From Planococcus circulans (GTDB lineage Bacteria > Bacillota > Bacilli > Bacillales_A > Planococcaceae): 64,000 nucleotides of DNA. The position numbers and the translations under genes are program-made. The DNA lies in assembly GCF_020023385.1 (NCBI RefSeq), contig NZ_JAIQCL010000001.1:1-64000 (forward strand), read 5' to 3'. The notes beneath the pieces are model-generated. The model was not told the DNA's origin and did not search any database. It worked only from the letters and a program-made list of their open reading frames with translations. The first letter of the stretch is position 1; each line of letters starts with the position of its first letter. Below, piece after piece: positions 9,040 to 17,114 of the stretch.

Positions 9040-9378
9040 CAAATGGCCTCCTCAAGTCATAATGACTTCAGTATATCGAAGATTTTAAAAATAAAAAGTA
9101 AATATTGGAAATGATTAAATGTAAATATTAATTTCTAATCAGTATGTTAATCAGTAAAGTAAATTAGATTACGACTCAACATTATCAATTTCTAAGAGAT
9201 TATCTTCTACACAGTTTAATAAGCCAAGATCTGAAGAAATTGTTCCAGGTGGAAATTTTTATGGGTCTCAACTGTTTCGTGCCTTACACGACTTAGTGAG
9301 AGAAAAATGCACTTTGAGTCATTTTGAATAATAATTTTTAATGATGTGCAGAAGCACATATATACATATACCATTGAA
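9040..9378. other. AT-rich intergenic stretch with a short coding-like remnant
   Basis: No complete gene was found. On the plus strand, 9158-9331 is open and its last codons read like protein (EIVPGGNFYGSQLFRALHD), but it has no start codon or ribosome site and begins after a stop. It may be a gene remnant or chance. Confidence 0.3.
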
Positions 9379-9540
9379 GGATATGGAGCAAACTAGTGGA
9401 GACTCCCGCAAGCCCGTAGGAAAGATACGGCCGAAAGGAATTCGGATCGTATCTTTGCGACGAAGCTAGCGCAGCGATGCAGGAGCACCGGGTTTCCAGG
9501 AGCTGGTTTGCGGAATATCCACAGCTCGCCTAGTTCATGC
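9379..9540 (+). repeat. Partial copy of the dispersed TIR element
   Basis: From GATATGGAGCAAA onward this stretch matches the right halves of the elements at 26678-27165 and 30306-30732. The match includes GACGAAGCTAGCGCAGCGAT, and with the first element also a GATACG/CGTATC inverted pair. The left half and the terminal inverted repeat are missing, so it is a truncated copy. Confidence 0.65.
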
Positions 9541-9684
9541 CCAAAGCGCTCGAAGCGATTCCAGTACACTAAGCCATACTGCCACTTCTCACATCTTTCC
9601 AAACTCCTGCTTTACATCCCCCACCACTTCCTCTACACTAAACCCATCGGGAACAACCCGAACACAAAAACCGCATACCGTTTA

Positions 9685-9777
9685 CTGCACTAGGGGTGCC
9701 CATTATGGCTGAGATGCAAGCGCAAGCTTCGATCCCTTAAGACTCGATCAGGATAATACCTGCGTGAGGAAGTGCGG
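9685..9777 (+). promoter_or_regulatory. TPP (Thi-box) riboswitch
   Basis: Conserved TPP aptamer segments are present in order: CTAGGGGTGCC, GGCTGAGATG (9707-9716), GATCAGGATAATACCTGCGT and GAGGAAGTG, closed by TGCACT/AGTGCG. It precedes ykoFEDC, whose thiamine-precursor role matches. TPP binding is expected to reduce expression. Confidence 0.96.
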
Positions 9778-9818
9778 CGCATTTCTGAAATAATTCCTTT
9801 TGGTTATTTGTAGATTAT

Positions 9819-9848
9819 GGCTGCATCTTCGCGGATGCGGCCTTTTTT
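9819..9848 (+). terminator. Riboswitch-associated terminator
   Basis: A nine-pair stem (9819-9827 with 9834-9842, one G-U pair) with loop TTCGCG and six T residues lies 28 bases before the ykoF start. It is the likely off-switch of the TPP riboswitch. Confidence 0.88.
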
Positions 9849-9875
9849 GTGCAAATTTTTAGGAGGAATGTTGAT

Positions 9876-10466
9876 ATGGAACCATTGCAATGCGGGACCA
9901 GCCCGATTGTCGGATTTCGCTTTTCGCTTCATCCGATGACCGGCGATTTCATCAAAGTCATCAAAGGAGCCTTGATCGAAACGGACACGTCGAACGTCTG
10001 GATGCACACCGATGACGTCTCAACCGTCATTCGCGGCAAACAGAATCACGTCTTCAACGTCGCGAAAGCACTGGCGTTGCATACTGCAAAAACCGGAGAG
10101 CACGTCGCATTGTCCGGCACCTTCTCGATCGGCTGCCCCGGCGATTCATCCGGGGACGTCTATTTGGAAAAAGACGATGTGCTGTTGAACACCGACGACA
10201 CGAAGCAATACGTCTCTTCCCAGTTTGCGCTGTACCCGATGAACAATCCGGATTACATGGCGGTCATCTACCGGGAAGTGGACCGCGCTAAAAAGCAGGG
10301 CGTCTTCAACGACTCAATGCATTACGCAAGCGGCATCCATGGCGATATCCATGACGTCTTCGCCTTTTACGAAGAAGCATTCACCAATGCGCGTTCCGAA
10401 GAACACCGCCACTTGGTGATGACGGTATCGATGAGCATCAACAGCCCGTCCCACGGAGGTGCGTAA
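9876..10466 (+). CDS. ykoF: YkoF family thiamine/HMP-binding protein
   Basis: A 196-residue protein resembling B. subtilis YkoF, a soluble duplicated-domain protein that binds thiamine and its pyrimidine precursor. Two similar halves are visible: CGTSPIVGFRFSLHPM near the start, and FALYPMNNPDYMAVIYREVD in the middle. The ATG at 9876 is set by AGGAGG at 9861-9866; an earlier GTG lies inside the leader. It is the first gene of a tightly packed ECF-transporter operon under the TPP riboswitch and may scavenge or buffer the ligand in the cytosol. Confidence 0.92.
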   Translation: MEPLQCGTSPIVGFRFSLHPMTGDFIKVIKGALIETDTSNVWMHTDDVSTVIRGKQNHVFNVAKALALHTAKTGEHVALSGTFSIGCPGDSSGDVYLEKDDVLLNTDDTKQYVSSQFALYPMNNPDYMAVIYREVDRAKKQGVFNDSMHYASGIHGDIHDVFAFYEEAFTNARSEEHRHLVMTVSMSINSPSHGGA

Positions 10467-10467
10467 G

Positions 10468-11049
10468 ATGCTGAAATCGTGGAAATTAAAAGAAGTGGTG
10501 TTGATGTCCCTGTTTGCGGTCGTTTTCGGTATCATCTACTTGCTGTTTGTCCATGCAGCCAACATATGGGCTGCAGTCATCGGCCCTCTCGCCTATGAAT
10601 GGATGTTCGGCATCTGGTTCATCGTATCGATCATCTGCATGTACATCATCCGCAAACCGGGCGCTGCCTTTATGTCCGAAACGATGGCTGCTGCAATTGA
10701 AGTATTGATCGGCAATGCCATGGGCCCCCGCCTGATTCTATCCGGCGTCATTCAAGGGCTCGGCGCTGAAGCCGCGTTCGCATTGACCGGCTATAAGCAT
10801 TTCAACATCCTGGTGCTGATGCTTGCCGGCATCGGTTCAGCCGTCTTCAGCTTCGTCTACAGTTATTTCATCTCGGGCTATGCAGCACTCGATCCTTCTT
10901 TTGTCGCGTTGATGTTCACCATCCGAGTCCTCAGCGGCGCCATCATCGCAGGAATCGGCGGCAAGTATATCGGTGATGCTTTGCTTGCGACTGGTTCCCT
11001 GCGCGGCTATGCGATTGCGCGTGCGAAAAAAGGTGATGTGAATGCCTGA
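10468..11049 (+). CDS. ykoE: ECF transporter substrate-specific component YkoE
   Basis: A 193-residue integral membrane protein with about five to six helices, matching the YkoE family of S components for hydroxymethylpyrimidine or thiamine. The ATG at 10468 lies 8 bases after GGAGG at 10455-10459 and begins one base after the ykoF stop; a GTG at 10459 is less likely. Its stop overlaps the start of the ATPase gene. It should capture the substrate for the energy-coupling module encoded by ykoD and ykoC. Confidence 0.92.
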   Translation: MLKSWKLKEVVLMSLFAVVFGIIYLLFVHAANIWAAVIGPLAYEWMFGIWFIVSIICMYIIRKPGAAFMSETMAAAIEVLIGNAMGPRLILSGVIQGLGAEAAFALTGYKHFNILVLMLAGIGSAVFSFVYSYFISGYAALDPSFVALMFTIRVLSGAIIAGIGGKYIGDALLATGSLRGYAIARAKKGDVNA

Positions 11050-12472
11050 TGAGATTTTCTCGTTAATTGGGCTATCGTTCCGCTTTCCGGAAGATGAAGC
11101 GAAGACCTTGACCGGTATTTCCTTTTCGGTCCACCGGGGCGAGCGGCTGGTCTTAACCGGCCCAAGCGGCTGCGGAAAAAGTACCTTGTTGTATTTGCTG
11201 AATCGTTTGTATCCGGAGAACTGCGACGGTCTGGTCGATGGTGAGATTTTATTGTTCGGAAAGCCTGCAGCTGACTATGCCGCCGGGGAAATCAATCACC
11301 GCGTGGCAACTGTTTTCCAGGATCCGGATTCACAGTTCTGCATGCCGACCGTGGAAGAAGAGCTTGCATTCACGCTGGAAAATCTGCAGACATCATATGA
11401 TGAAATGGACCCGCGCATCCAGGCAGTTTTGGAGCTGACCCAATTGACGCACCTGCGGCATACTATTATCCAATCCTTGTCCGGAGGGATGAAACAGCGC
11501 GTCGCTACTGCGTGTGCGCTGATCATGGATCCCGAGGTTCTATTGCTTGATGAGCCGTTGTCTCACCTAGATCCGTATACCGCCAAACAATTCGTCCAGT
11601 GGCTCGAACAGCTGCAGCAACAAGCCAATTTGACCATCGTTGCAGTCGAACACCGGCTGGACAGCTGGGGTTCGTTTTTCGGACGTGAAATTCAAATGGG
11701 CGGTGACGGAAATATCGTCGCCGATCAGAAATTCACAACACGGCCGTCGGTTCTGTTTCCTGTACGGCAACCCGCAGTCCAACCGGAAACTGCGTTACAT
11801 GCTGCAGAACTCTCAGTAACGATCAAGAATAAGCAACTGCTCTCTCCATCAACGTTTTCCGCCCACCGAGGCGAAGTTGTGGTCATCGCCGGACCGAATG
11901 GCAGCGGCAAGTCGACTCTCATGAAGTTACTTTGCGGCATCTATAAAAAGACGACTGGAACAATCGAGTCCGACGGAACAGGCTACGTGCCGCAGTCTCC
12001 AGAATACCTGTTCCTGACACAACGTGTCGACCAGGAAGTGGCGTATTCTGGTGCTTCGACCCACGACCAGCTTCATGAATTGATGGTCAATCTGCGGCTG
12101 GACGAAATAAAAGAGGCACATCCTTTCGCCGTCAGCCACGGCCAAAAACGGCGTGTCGCAATAGCCGCCATGCTCGCCGATAAACGGCCGGTACTGCTGA
12201 TGGATGAACCGACTTCGGGGCAGGATACCGCCGCGCTGCTCGAACTTTACGGTTTGATTGACCAGCGCTCCAAAGAAGGCACGACTTTTTTGATTGTCAC
12301 GCATGACATGGAGTTTGCGGCGAGCCTTGCCGATTCGGTACTGCTCATCAAAGACGGCCAAATGACCGGCAAGTTCGACGCAAAAGATGTATGGCATGAC
12401 GAAGAGCTGCTGGCGTCGCATCATTTATTGGCGCCGAAAGGAGTGGCCCGCCTTGCGGAATCTTTTGCATGA
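11042..12472 (+). CDS. ykoD: ECF transporter ATPase YkoD (two fused nucleotide-binding domains)
   Basis: A 476-residue protein with two complete ABC ATPase domains: Walker A GPSGCGKST and GPNGSGKST, Walker B LLLDEPLSHLD and LLMDEPTSGQD. The first signature is canonical (LSGGMKQR), while the second is altered (VSHGQKRR). It supplies both ATPase subunits (EcfA and EcfA') of the transporter in one chain, as B. subtilis YkoD does. The gene overlaps ykoE by 8 bases and ykoC by about 20. Confidence 0.95.
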   Translation: MPDEIFSLIGLSFRFPEDEAKTLTGISFSVHRGERLVLTGPSGCGKSTLLYLLNRLYPENCDGLVDGEILLFGKPAADYAAGEINHRVATVFQDPDSQFCMPTVEEELAFTLENLQTSYDEMDPRIQAVLELTQLTHLRHTIIQSLSGGMKQRVATACALIMDPEVLLLDEPLSHLDPYTAKQFVQWLEQLQQQANLTIVAVEHRLDSWGSFFGREIQMGGDGNIVADQKFTTRPSVLFPVRQPAVQPETALHAAELSVTIKNKQLLSPSTFSAHRGEVVVIAGPNGSGKSTLMKLLCGIYKKTTGTIESDGTGYVPQSPEYLFLTQRVDQEVAYSGASTHDQLHELMVNLRLDEIKEAHPFAVSHGQKRRVAIAAMLADKRPVLLMDEPTSGQDTAALLELYGLIDQRSKEGTTFLIVTHDMEFAASLADSVLLIKDGQMTGKFDAKDVWHDEELLASHHLLAPKGVARLAESFA

Positions 12473-13208
12473 AATGAATCCGTCCGTCAAATTCCTCCTG
12501 ATCACTCTGTCGATGCTGGCCATCGCGTTCTTTTTCAATCCATGGACGCCCTTGTTGTTCTGGGCAGGTATCATCCTGCTGCAACTCACGATGAGCCGCA
12601 TCAACTGGAAACTTTGGCTCCTGTTCATGCTGCCTTTTTTTATCGGCGCTTTCGGGTATTTATGGACCACGGTCGTTTTTGGCGCAGACACTGGCGGAAC
12701 CGTTATCTGGTCATTTGCCGGAATCGATGTGACAGACGAACAATGGGCACGCGCCTTGTCTCTGGCTTTCCGAGTCATGGCATTTTCCACACTATCCCTC
12801 CTGTTCGCCTTCACCACCGATCCTGTAAAATTCATCTTGAGCCTCATGCAGCAGCTCAAATTGTCGCCGAAATTAGCCTATGGTATCATGGTCGGCTACC
12901 AGTTCCTGCCGGTCATGAAAGATGAATTCACACAGATTCAGCAAGCTCATAGGCTGCGCGGTGCAGAAATGAAAAAGCGCAGCTGGCAGCGTTTGCTGGA
13001 AATGCGCCGCGTATTGATCCCCATGCTCGCGGGCGCTGTCCGGAAAGCCGAACGGTCGGCATTCGCCATGGAAGCGCGCGGCTTTACCGGAGAACCGAGA
13101 AGCGCGTATTACCGGCCAGTCCGGATCGGCCGCATTGATTTCCTGATGTCTGGTGTGTTTTTTCTCATCCTGCTCATCAGTTGTGTTGGCGGCAGCTGGT
13201 TAAGCTGA
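12453..13208 (+). CDS. ykoC: ECF transporter transmembrane coupling component YkoC
   Basis: A protein of about 251 residues with four to five membrane helices and a cytoplasmic region carrying two Ala-Arg-Gly-like coupling motifs (HRLRGAEM and MEARGF), as in EcfT proteins. It joins YkoE to YkoD. I favour the TTG at 12453 because AAAGGAG at 12437-12443 is 9 bases upstream; the ATG at 12474 is the alternative and would shorten it by seven residues. The start lies inside the ykoD reading frame, so the genes are coupled. Confidence 0.9.
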   Translation: MRNLLHEMNPSVKFLLITLSMLAIAFFFNPWTPLLFWAGIILLQLTMSRINWKLWLLFMLPFFIGAFGYLWTTVVFGADTGGTVIWSFAGIDVTDEQWARALSLAFRVMAFSTLSLLFAFTTDPVKFILSLMQQLKLSPKLAYGIMVGYQFLPVMKDEFTQIQQAHRLRGAEMKKRSWQRLLEMRRVLIPMLAGAVRKAERSAFAMEARGFTGEPRSAYYRPVRIGRIDFLMSGVFFLILLISCVGGSWLS

Positions 13209-13249
13209 AAATATGGTAAGATGGTCTACACAAAATCTTACTGGGAGTG

Positions 13250-13678
13250 ATGGAAGTGGAAGCACGAATTACGGTATTGACGCTCGGCGTCGAGGACTTG
13301 GAAACTTCCTTGGCATTTTATCGCGACGGGCTGGGTTTTCCTTCTGATGGAATCATTGGCACTGAATTCGAGCACGGAGCCGTCGCCTTTTTTAAATTGC
13401 AACCGGGATTGCAGCTGGCCATCTGGAAGCGCCAAGATATTGCGCATGACGCTCAACTACAACTATCTCCTCCAAGCCCCACCAATATGACTATTGGACA
13501 CAATGTCGGGAGCAAACAGGAAGTTGACAATGTTCTAGAGCTAGCCCATAACAGTGGAGCAGTCGTCACAGTTTCTGGCCATGATACATTCTGGGGTGGC
13601 TATTCTGGCTATTTTCAAGATCCTGACGGCCATTTATGGGAAATTGTCTGGAATCCGCATATGGATAAACTTGATTGA
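13250..13678 (+). CDS. VOC/glyoxalase-family protein
   Basis: A 142-residue protein of the vicinal-oxygen-chelate superfamily. It starts ARITVLTLGVEDLETSLAFYRDGLGF and ends with GYFQDPDGHLWEIVWNP, including the C-terminal Glu that binds metal in glyoxalases. Reaction and substrate cannot be told from sequence. A GTG at 13256 lies 8 bases after GGGAG and may be the true start instead of the ATG at 13250. It follows ykoC by 41 bases but has its own site and terminator. Confidence 0.85.
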   Translation: MEVEARITVLTLGVEDLETSLAFYRDGLGFPSDGIIGTEFEHGAVAFFKLQPGLQLAIWKRQDIAHDAQLQLSPPSPTNMTIGHNVGSKQEVDNVLELAHNSGAVVTVSGHDTFWGGYSGYFQDPDGHLWEIVWNPHMDKLD

Positions 13679-13704
13679 GCTAAACGGCCAAATGTTCAAT
13701 TGCG

Positions 13705-13742
13705 AAGAAAGAAACCTTTATTAAGGTTCCTTTCTTTTTTTA
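13705..13742 (+). terminator. Intrinsic terminator after the VOC gene
   Basis: GAAAGAAACCTT pairs with AAGGTTCCTTTC (one mismatch), followed by a T-rich run. Confidence 0.78.
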
Positions 13743-13900
13743 TTTAGCCGGTCGTCAGTTCTTATTACTTGTTTTGAATTTTCTCGTTTAGCCTTATGTA
13801 GTATTTTACATGTACAAATGATAACACCATTTGTTTCCAGTGCTGCTATCGATTATAATGAAAGCAGTTACATATTTAATATGAACGGGGAGGAATTGCT

Positions 13901-14362
13901 GTGAATGGATTTCAGTTGCTCGACGAACAGGACAGCCGGATCTACTTTGTTTTCACACCTTGTCATCCGCATTCGTTTCTATTGTTTGAACAACATCTGG
14001 AAACCGTCTTGGAACATTTCGAATCCGTCGTCCCCTCTACTCAGTCGAATAGCTGGATTCTGAAGAAAATCGCAATCTTCTGCGAAGACAAAATCAGTTA
14101 TTTCCCAGACAATGAATTATTGATTGAACCGGATTCATTTATGGACGCTTCTATTCAAGAAGGTTACATAATACTATTATTTATTAAAAGTTCCCCTTCC
14201 GCTCCTTTTGAATTTCAACCTGCCGGAAAAATAGAGAATCACCAAAACTTTGAAGATGCCCAAAAAACAGCGACCGAACAAATGGCCAGCCTGAAAAAAG
14301 CATCTCCCACTATCGAAATTAAAGCTCTCGGCGCCAAAATGATATACGACATCCCGCTATGA
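13901..14362 (+). CDS. Hypothetical soluble protein, 153 residues
   Basis: I do not recognise this family. The protein has no signal peptide or membrane segment and few charged clusters; its C terminus is mixed alpha/beta (KKASPTIEIKALGAKMIYDIP). The GTG start at 13901 follows GGGAGG at 13887-13892. It stands alone between two terminators. Confidence 0.7.
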   Translation: MNGFQLLDEQDSRIYFVFTPCHPHSFLLFEQHLETVLEHFESVVPSTQSNSWILKKIAIFCEDKISYFPDNELLIEPDSFMDASIQEGYIILLFIKSSPSAPFEFQPAGKIENHQNFEDAQKTATEQMASLKKASPTIEIKALGAKMIYDIPL

Positions 14363-14401
14363 CACCATCTATAAATAAATCCGTTATTTCACCTCAGCAA
14401 T

Positions 14402-14456
14402 AAAACCATTGCCCAAGCACGCCTTTTAAGCGCACGCTTAAACAATGGTTTTTTAT
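14402..14456 (+). terminator. Probable terminator
   Basis: A 10-bp perfect stem (14402-14411 with 14443-14452) encloses a 31-base loop containing a second small hairpin, and ends in T residues. Confidence 0.6.
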
Positions 14457-14504
14457 GTATTTTATTCTAGGTAGACGGTCAGAGACTGGAAATCAGTAGC
14501 TAGG

Positions 14505-14834
14505 CTAATCGATATCGTGCCGCTTACTCTTGTTGATCCAGTAAACCAGAAAAGCGACACCTAGTACAATAATGGCTGTTTTCCAATCGACCTGTCCTGC
14601 ATCTTCGTCGATGTCCGCTTTCACCACTGCGCGTTTCCTTTGGTCCGAGGACATTCCAGCGAGCTTTGTCTCGATTCTCATGGTTTGAGTTGCCGGCACT
14701 GCTTCAAATAGGAGAGCCGGTGGCAAGACGCGATCCGTCTCATTTCCATTTTCGCGGGAATCACCGGACACGCCAGTTTGGATTCCACTAGAGAGAAGCA
14801 GGCAAAAGAACAGCAAGCGTATTGTTTTCTTCAT
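14505..14834 (-). CDS. Small secreted or membrane-anchored protein, 109 residues
   Basis: No family is recognised. There is an N-terminal signal sequence (KKTIRLLFFCLLLSSG), a polar middle of about 60 residues, one transmembrane helix near residues 85-101 (TAIIVLGVAFLVYWI) and a basic cytoplasmic tail. This is a type I single-span layout with the middle outside the cell. GGAGG is only 3 bases from the ATG, an unusually tight spacing. An orphan Fur box lies about 430 bases upstream on the same strand. Confidence 0.6.
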   Translation of the reverse strand: MKKTIRLLFFCLLLSSGIQTGVSGDSRENGNETDRVLPPALLFEAVPATQTMRIETKLAGMSSDQRKRAVVKADIDEDAGQVDWKTAIIVLGVAFLVYWINKSKRHDID

Positions 14835-14842
14835 CTGCCTCC

Positions 14843-15365
14843 GCTCCTATTATCGGTGATTTGGATATTCGGTGTGCAGCGAACTTGCCAGCCGCCTCCC
14901 CAAAAGCAAAATGAGACAAATAAATAAAGGCTTTCTGGCAACAATTACTGTTCCATAGATGCTGAGCAGAGCACCTGCGAACAATGATTGCACCGGAGCC
15001 TTCATTTAACTAGTTGCTAACTGATGATTTCAGGCCCAACGGAATTGCTGTAAATTATTCCGACTCAAAAGCGAAAGCGATCACGTCAACAAACTTGGTA
15101 CTATTCCTCAACTCGTCTGAACCACATTCACAGGGTCACGGCCTGTTCCTGCAGAGAAACAGTTGGTCATTCCTATTCCAGCAACCCGGCATCATTTCGA
15201 TGGTCTGTGGGGGTCCTTCTTTTTGCGCTAAATTTCTTAGCTGTTGTACTTAATTAGCTTAACATAAATGATAATGATTATCAATATCATTAAGACGACC
15301 CTTCTACTCCCTCTATTCGAAACCCAACCGCCCCTTGTATCTAAATGTCTATGGACTAAAAATGC
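14843..15365. other. Gene-free stretch with an orphan Fur box
   Basis: No convincing gene was found in about 520 bases. The only longer open frame on the plus strand (15014-15253) has no ribosome site and looks random. The one clear signal is the Fur box at 15269-15283. The stretch may be a decayed iron-regulated locus. Confidence 0.45.
15269..15283. promoter_or_regulatory. Perfect 7-1-7 Fur box
   Basis: TGATAATGATTATCA is an exact match to the minimal 7-1-7 ferric-uptake-regulator operator known from Bacillus. No iron-uptake gene lies beside it. Confidence 0.7.
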
Positions 15366-15393
15366 AAAAAAAGAGAGCTGAAATTCAGCTCTC
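15366..15393 (-). terminator. Intrinsic terminator of the Spo0M-like gene
   Basis: A 10-bp stem GAGAGCTGAA/TTCAGCTCTC (15373-15393) is followed on the minus strand by seven T residues. The stop codon of the gene lies inside the stem. Confidence 0.88.
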
Positions 15394-15804
15394 CAGTGTT
15401 CCATATGTGATTTCATCTTCGTCTCTTGCATTGACCCCATTTTTCACGTGGACAATCGTCCGCAAGATCAATTTGGCTTTCGGATGTTCCAGTACCCAAC
15501 GCTCGTCGGGAACGATTTCAAACTGCTGCATGACCGTATCTTTTGATTTGACGGATCCTGCAAACTCCATCGATTGTTTGGCAATGACGGTTTCATAAAA
15601 ATCAAAATCGCTGTCATCGCGCGTATCTTCGACAAGCCTCACGACATTCAACTCGATGAAATCAATAGTTTGTTCTCCATCTCCACCATCTAGGTAAATC
15701 GTACCGTTCAACGTTTCGCCTTCTTCGAGATGTGGCCTTTCAACCACCGTATTCACTTTCAATGAACCGATGCCTATTGATGATAAAAAATCCTTGAACT
15801 TCAT
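15385..15804 (-). CDS. Short Spo0M-like (arrestin-fold) protein
   Basis: A 139-residue protein similar to the N-terminal half of Spo0M sporulation-control proteins: FLSSIGIGSLKVNTVVE, then GETLNGTIYLDGG and IDFIELNVVR. Full-length Spo0M is roughly 250-260 residues with two arrestin-like beta-sandwich domains, so this one keeps about one domain. Its stop is set within the terminator, so the short length is real rather than a sequencing break. Spo0M homologues occur in non-sporulating bacteria, where they affect cell shape or division (family knowledge). The role here is open. Confidence 0.75.
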   Translation of the reverse strand: MKFKDFLSSIGIGSLKVNTVVERPHLEEGETLNGTIYLDGGDGEQTIDFIELNVVRLVEDTRDDSDFDFYETVIAKQSMEFAGSVKSKDTVMQQFEIVPDERWVLEHPKAKLILRTIVHVKNGVNARDEDEITYGTLES

Positions 15805-15868
15805 AACCTCGAAACCCCCAACTTTTGTTAGTCCTTGTATACCACAAGTTTGTTCTTTTAAAACAATC

Positions 15869-17056
15869 TTAGAGTTCTGTGTAATCGTATTGGTTTTCCA
15901 AATTGGTCTCGTGTCTGTTGTAGCGTCGTTTGAATAGCTTATAAAAATGAGAAATCAACACCCGAAGCAATGCATACATCGGGATACCCAGAATGACCCC
16001 GACAATGCCGAACAATGATCCTGCCGTCAAAAGTACGAAAATGATCGTCACCGGGTGGATGAACAAGGTTTTTCCCATGACCTGCGGCGATATCAAGTTG
16101 CCTTCCACCAATTGCACAACCGTCCAGACAATGGCCAGCTTAACCAGCATGAATGGAGAAGTGACGAGCGCGATAATCGCTGCTGGTGTGATGGCGATGG
16201 CAGGACCGATATAAGGAACAATGCTCGTCACCATCGCTAAAACCCCCAGCAATAGCGCATAATCCATACCGATGATCAGGAATCCAATATAGACCATGAC
16301 GCCGATGCAAAATGCCACAATCAGCTGTCCCTGTATATAGGCACCCAACTGCCGATCCGCTTCAGTGAACACTTCACGCGTATCTTCGCGGAATCTTGGC
16401 GGCAAAAGCTTCAGGAAATACTCCGGCAATTTCTCGCCGTCTTTCAATAGATAAAACAGGATGAACGGAACGATGACCACCGATAAAATAACACCGGTAA
16501 TCGTCGAAATCAACCCGGTAACACCTGTAATAACGCTTGTTACAGTGTTTTGCAGCGTATCAGCAATATTGGCGGGCAAGGTCGCAAGCAAAGTGTCAAT
16601 CGTGAAATCGGATTCACTGTAATAGTTTCCAATAAACGATGTCCGCAAAAACGCATCGACATCCGTCAGCAATTGCATGAAATACTCCGGAAACTCTTCA
16701 ATCAGTGTTTGAAACTGTGAGCGCAAAAATGGGAATACCAATACAATCAACAGTGTAATCAGCCCTACCACACCGAGGAAGATGATGATAATCCCCCAGA
16801 TGCGCGGGATTTTGAAACTCTCCAGCATGCGCAATATCGGCCGCAATAAATAGAAGAAAATCAATGCCAGCACTATCGGTAAAACCACTGTTTTCATAAA
16901 AACACTAACAGGATGAAAGAGAAATGAAACTTCCTTAAAGATAAATACCACCAATCCAAGCAATAACAAGGATATCAGGGTGAATAACGTATTTCTGCCA
17001 CCTAAAAACCGAATGTAATTGGTCGCAAAAAATGATGGCTTGTCCTCTGGCTGCAT
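15869..17056 (-). CDS. AI-2E/PerM family membrane permease
   Basis: A 395-residue membrane protein with about seven to eight helices and the family's central features: a long helix pair around DAFLRTSF..., the DGEKLPEYFLKLLPPRFRED loop, and GVLAMVTSIVPYIGPAIA. Members include E. coli TqsA/YdgG (autoinducer-2 export) and Na+/H+ antiporters of Halobacillus, so the substrate cannot be predicted. The start has a GGGGAAGC site. It lies 58 bases downstream of the LCP gene. Confidence 0.88.
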   Translation of the reverse strand: MQPEDKPSFFATNYIRFLGGRNTLFTLISLLLLGLVVFIFKEVSFLFHPVSVFMKTVVLPIVLALIFFYLLRPILRMLESFKIPRIWGIIIIFLGVVGLITLLIVLVFPFLRSQFQTLIEEFPEYFMQLLTDVDAFLRTSFIGNYYSESDFTIDTLLATLPANIADTLQNTVTSVITGVTGLISTITGVILSVVIVPFILFYLLKDGEKLPEYFLKLLPPRFREDTREVFTEADRQLGAYIQGQLIVAFCIGVMVYIGFLIIGMDYALLLGVLAMVTSIVPYIGPAIAITPAAIIALVTSPFMLVKLAIVWTVVQLVEGNLISPQVMGKTLFIHPVTIIFVLLTAGSLFGIVGVILGIPMYALLRVLISHFYKLFKRRYNRHETNLENQYDYTEL

Positions 17057-17114
17057 AAGCTTCCCCTTTTCTGAATAGACTATCTACCTTCATATTATCA
17101 TAATCACTAATGAT

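Noticed and set aside
15014-15253. Plus-strand 79-codon open frame in the Fur-box gap
   Set aside because: No ribosome site or promoter, and low-complexity Ser-rich translation; no evidence of coding.
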